Source: an uncultured Acetobacteraceae bacterium
GTDB taxonomy: Bacteria > Pseudomonadota > Alphaproteobacteria > Acetobacterales > Acetobacteraceae
Reading direction: 5' to 3'
NCBI GenBank assembly: GCA_903839965.1
Contig: CAIMEK010000223.1
Location: 1 to 13,932 of the forward strand
DNA: 13,932 nt
Of the stretch, positions 13,227 to 13,932 are shown piece after piece. The position numbers were made by a program, and so were the translations under genes. A model generated the notes under the pieces. The model saw only the letters and a list, made by a program, of their open reading frames with translations. It was not told where the DNA came from and did not search any database. Each line of letters opens with the position of its first letter. Position 1 is the first letter of the stretch.

Positions 13227-13914
13227 CGAACGCCTCCACGATCCACGAATGTGCCTCGCCGCCGCGGCAGCGCAGCAGGTCCAGGCGCCAGCGCGGCACC
13301 CCCAGCCCCGGCGTTTCCGGCGCCTGCGGCAAGGCCGGCCCCGAGGGTTCGGTGGCGATCCGCCAGCGCGTCGCCGCGGCGCTCGGCGCGCGCAATGCCG
13401 GGTCGTCGAAGCAGCGGCTGCGGCGCAGCAGGAACGCGGTGACGCCGGAGCGCCCGGCCGCCAGTTGCAGGCGGCGCGAGGCGGTCAGGCCGAGCGCGCC
13501 GCCGAACTCGCCGACCACCCCGGCCAGGCAGCGGTGCCGCAGCCCCTCCTCGACCACCAGCAGCACGCTGCGGGGCTGGCGGGCATGCACGTAGACCACC
13601 CGCTCCGGCGTCAGGCCGACGGCGGCCAGCGCCGGCGGGTGGAGGTCGCGCTGCTGCAGCACCCACAGCACCTCGCCGGGGATACGGGCGAGCAGGCCGG
13701 CCACGAACAGGGTGGCGGCGGTGGCGTGCTCGACCTGCGGGCCGGCGCCCGCGACCTCGTGCAGGGCGCCCAGGGCGAGGCCGCCCGCCGGCAGCGCCGC
13801 GTCGATGGCGTCGAGCCCGAACGGGAGGACGCGCTCCGGGCGGGCGGGGCCGGCGCCGTATTCCAGGTCGGCCAGCATGGCTCTGAGGGGTGCAAGAGGG
13901 GCGGTTGGGTGCAT
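13147..13914 (-). CDS. imuA: ImuA, RecA-like mutasome protein
   Basis: This 255-residue protein is the first visible gene of the imu operon. Its RecA/SulA-like core contains RVLPFGLDAIDAALPAGGL (28-46), LHEVAGAG (51-58), GEVLWVLQQRDLHPPALAAVGL (80-101) and RVVYVHARQ (105-113). The stretch where RecA has its Walker A loop reads EVAGAGPQVEHATAATLF and lacks the GKT, so ATP use as in RecA is unlikely. The C-terminus has RWRLDLLRCRGGEAHSWIVE (208-227). In other bacteria ImuA works with ImuB and DnaE2 in damage-induced mutagenesis. I chose the ATG at 13914. A GTG at 13929 is in frame and the frame stays open to the window edge, so a slightly longer protein is possible. The SOS promoter region and any LexA site lie outside the window. 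Confidence 0.9.
   Translation of the reverse strand: MHPTAPLAPLRAMLADLEYGAGPARPERVLPFGLDAIDAALPAGGLALGALHEVAGAGPQVEHATAATLFVAGLLARIPGEVLWVLQQRDLHPPALAAVGLTPERVVYVHARQPRSVLLVVEEGLRHRCLAGVVGEFGGALGLTASRRLQLAAGRSGVTAFLLRRSRCFDDPALRAPSAAATRWRIATEPSGPALPQAPETPGLGVPRWRLDLLRCRGGEAHSWIVEAFDATGRCTLLADMGHRPAAPQPRRAAA
13233..13237 (-). promoter_or_regulatory. Ribosome binding site of imuB, inside imuA
   Basis: On the - strand GGAGG lies 6 bases before the imuB ATG at 13226 and inside the imuA coding sequence. It confirms the 80-base overlap of imuA and imuB as real and allows ribosomes to load on imuB independently of imuA termination. Confidence 0.7.
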
Positions 13915-13932
13915 GGTCTCTCTGTCCACGAC

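Noticed and set aside
11721..13442. A 573-codon open frame on the + strand, antisense to imuB and imuA
   Set aside because: It ignores the gene borders beneath it and has typical shadow composition.
13915..13929. GTG start for ImuA five codons upstream
   Set aside because: The ATG at 13914 gives a normal ImuA N-terminus, but the window ends too soon to exclude the longer form.

Overview
The window is very GC-rich and gene-dense, with short spacers, overlapping stop/start codons and Shine-Dalgarno-type ribosome sites. This fits a high-GC Gram-negative bacterium, most likely one of the Pseudomonadota. The imuA-imuB-dnaE2 mutagenesis cassette, the AraC regulator and a Tat-like lipid-free signal on a binding protein all point that way. 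I cannot choose between the beta and alpha classes from sequence alone. There are no rRNA, tRNA, CRISPR, IS or phage genes in view.

Region A (1-5712, + strand) is a sugar-glycoside uptake and hydrolysis operon. It holds the 3' part of a GH116/DUF608 glycoside hydrolase, an ABC solute-binding protein, two MalF/MalG-type permeases, and an AraC-family regulator with an N-terminal cupin. Spacing is 34, 16, -1 and 5 bases, so these five genes probably form one transcript. No ABC ATPase gene is present here.

Region B (5713-7791, + strand) starts with a terminator-like hairpin and a 157-base leader. The leader carries an inverted repeat and a 15-codon upstream reading frame. Then come a KDPG aldolase (eda) and a PfkB-family 2-keto-3-deoxygluconate kinase (kdgK), separated by 3 bases and closed by a strong stem-loop. 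Read together, A and B suggest that a glycoside is imported, hydrolysed, and its sugar (or an oxidised derivative) routed through 2-keto-3-deoxygluconate to pyruvate and glyceraldehyde-3-phosphate. The enzymes that would make 2-keto-3-deoxygluconate are not in the window.

Region C (7792-8163, - strand) encodes a small protein with a Lys/Ala/Pro-rich tail resembling bacterial histone-H1-like proteins.

Region D (8324-13914, - strand) is the DNA-damage mutasome operon: imuA, imuB (80-base overlap), a 79-codon small gene, and dnaE2/imuC. The small gene begins 2 bases after imuB stops and shares an ATGA overlap with dnaE2. It is the most interesting item here: a conserved-looking small protein translationally embedded in the translesion-synthesis cassette. 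The operon promoter, and any LexA box, lies beyond the right edge.
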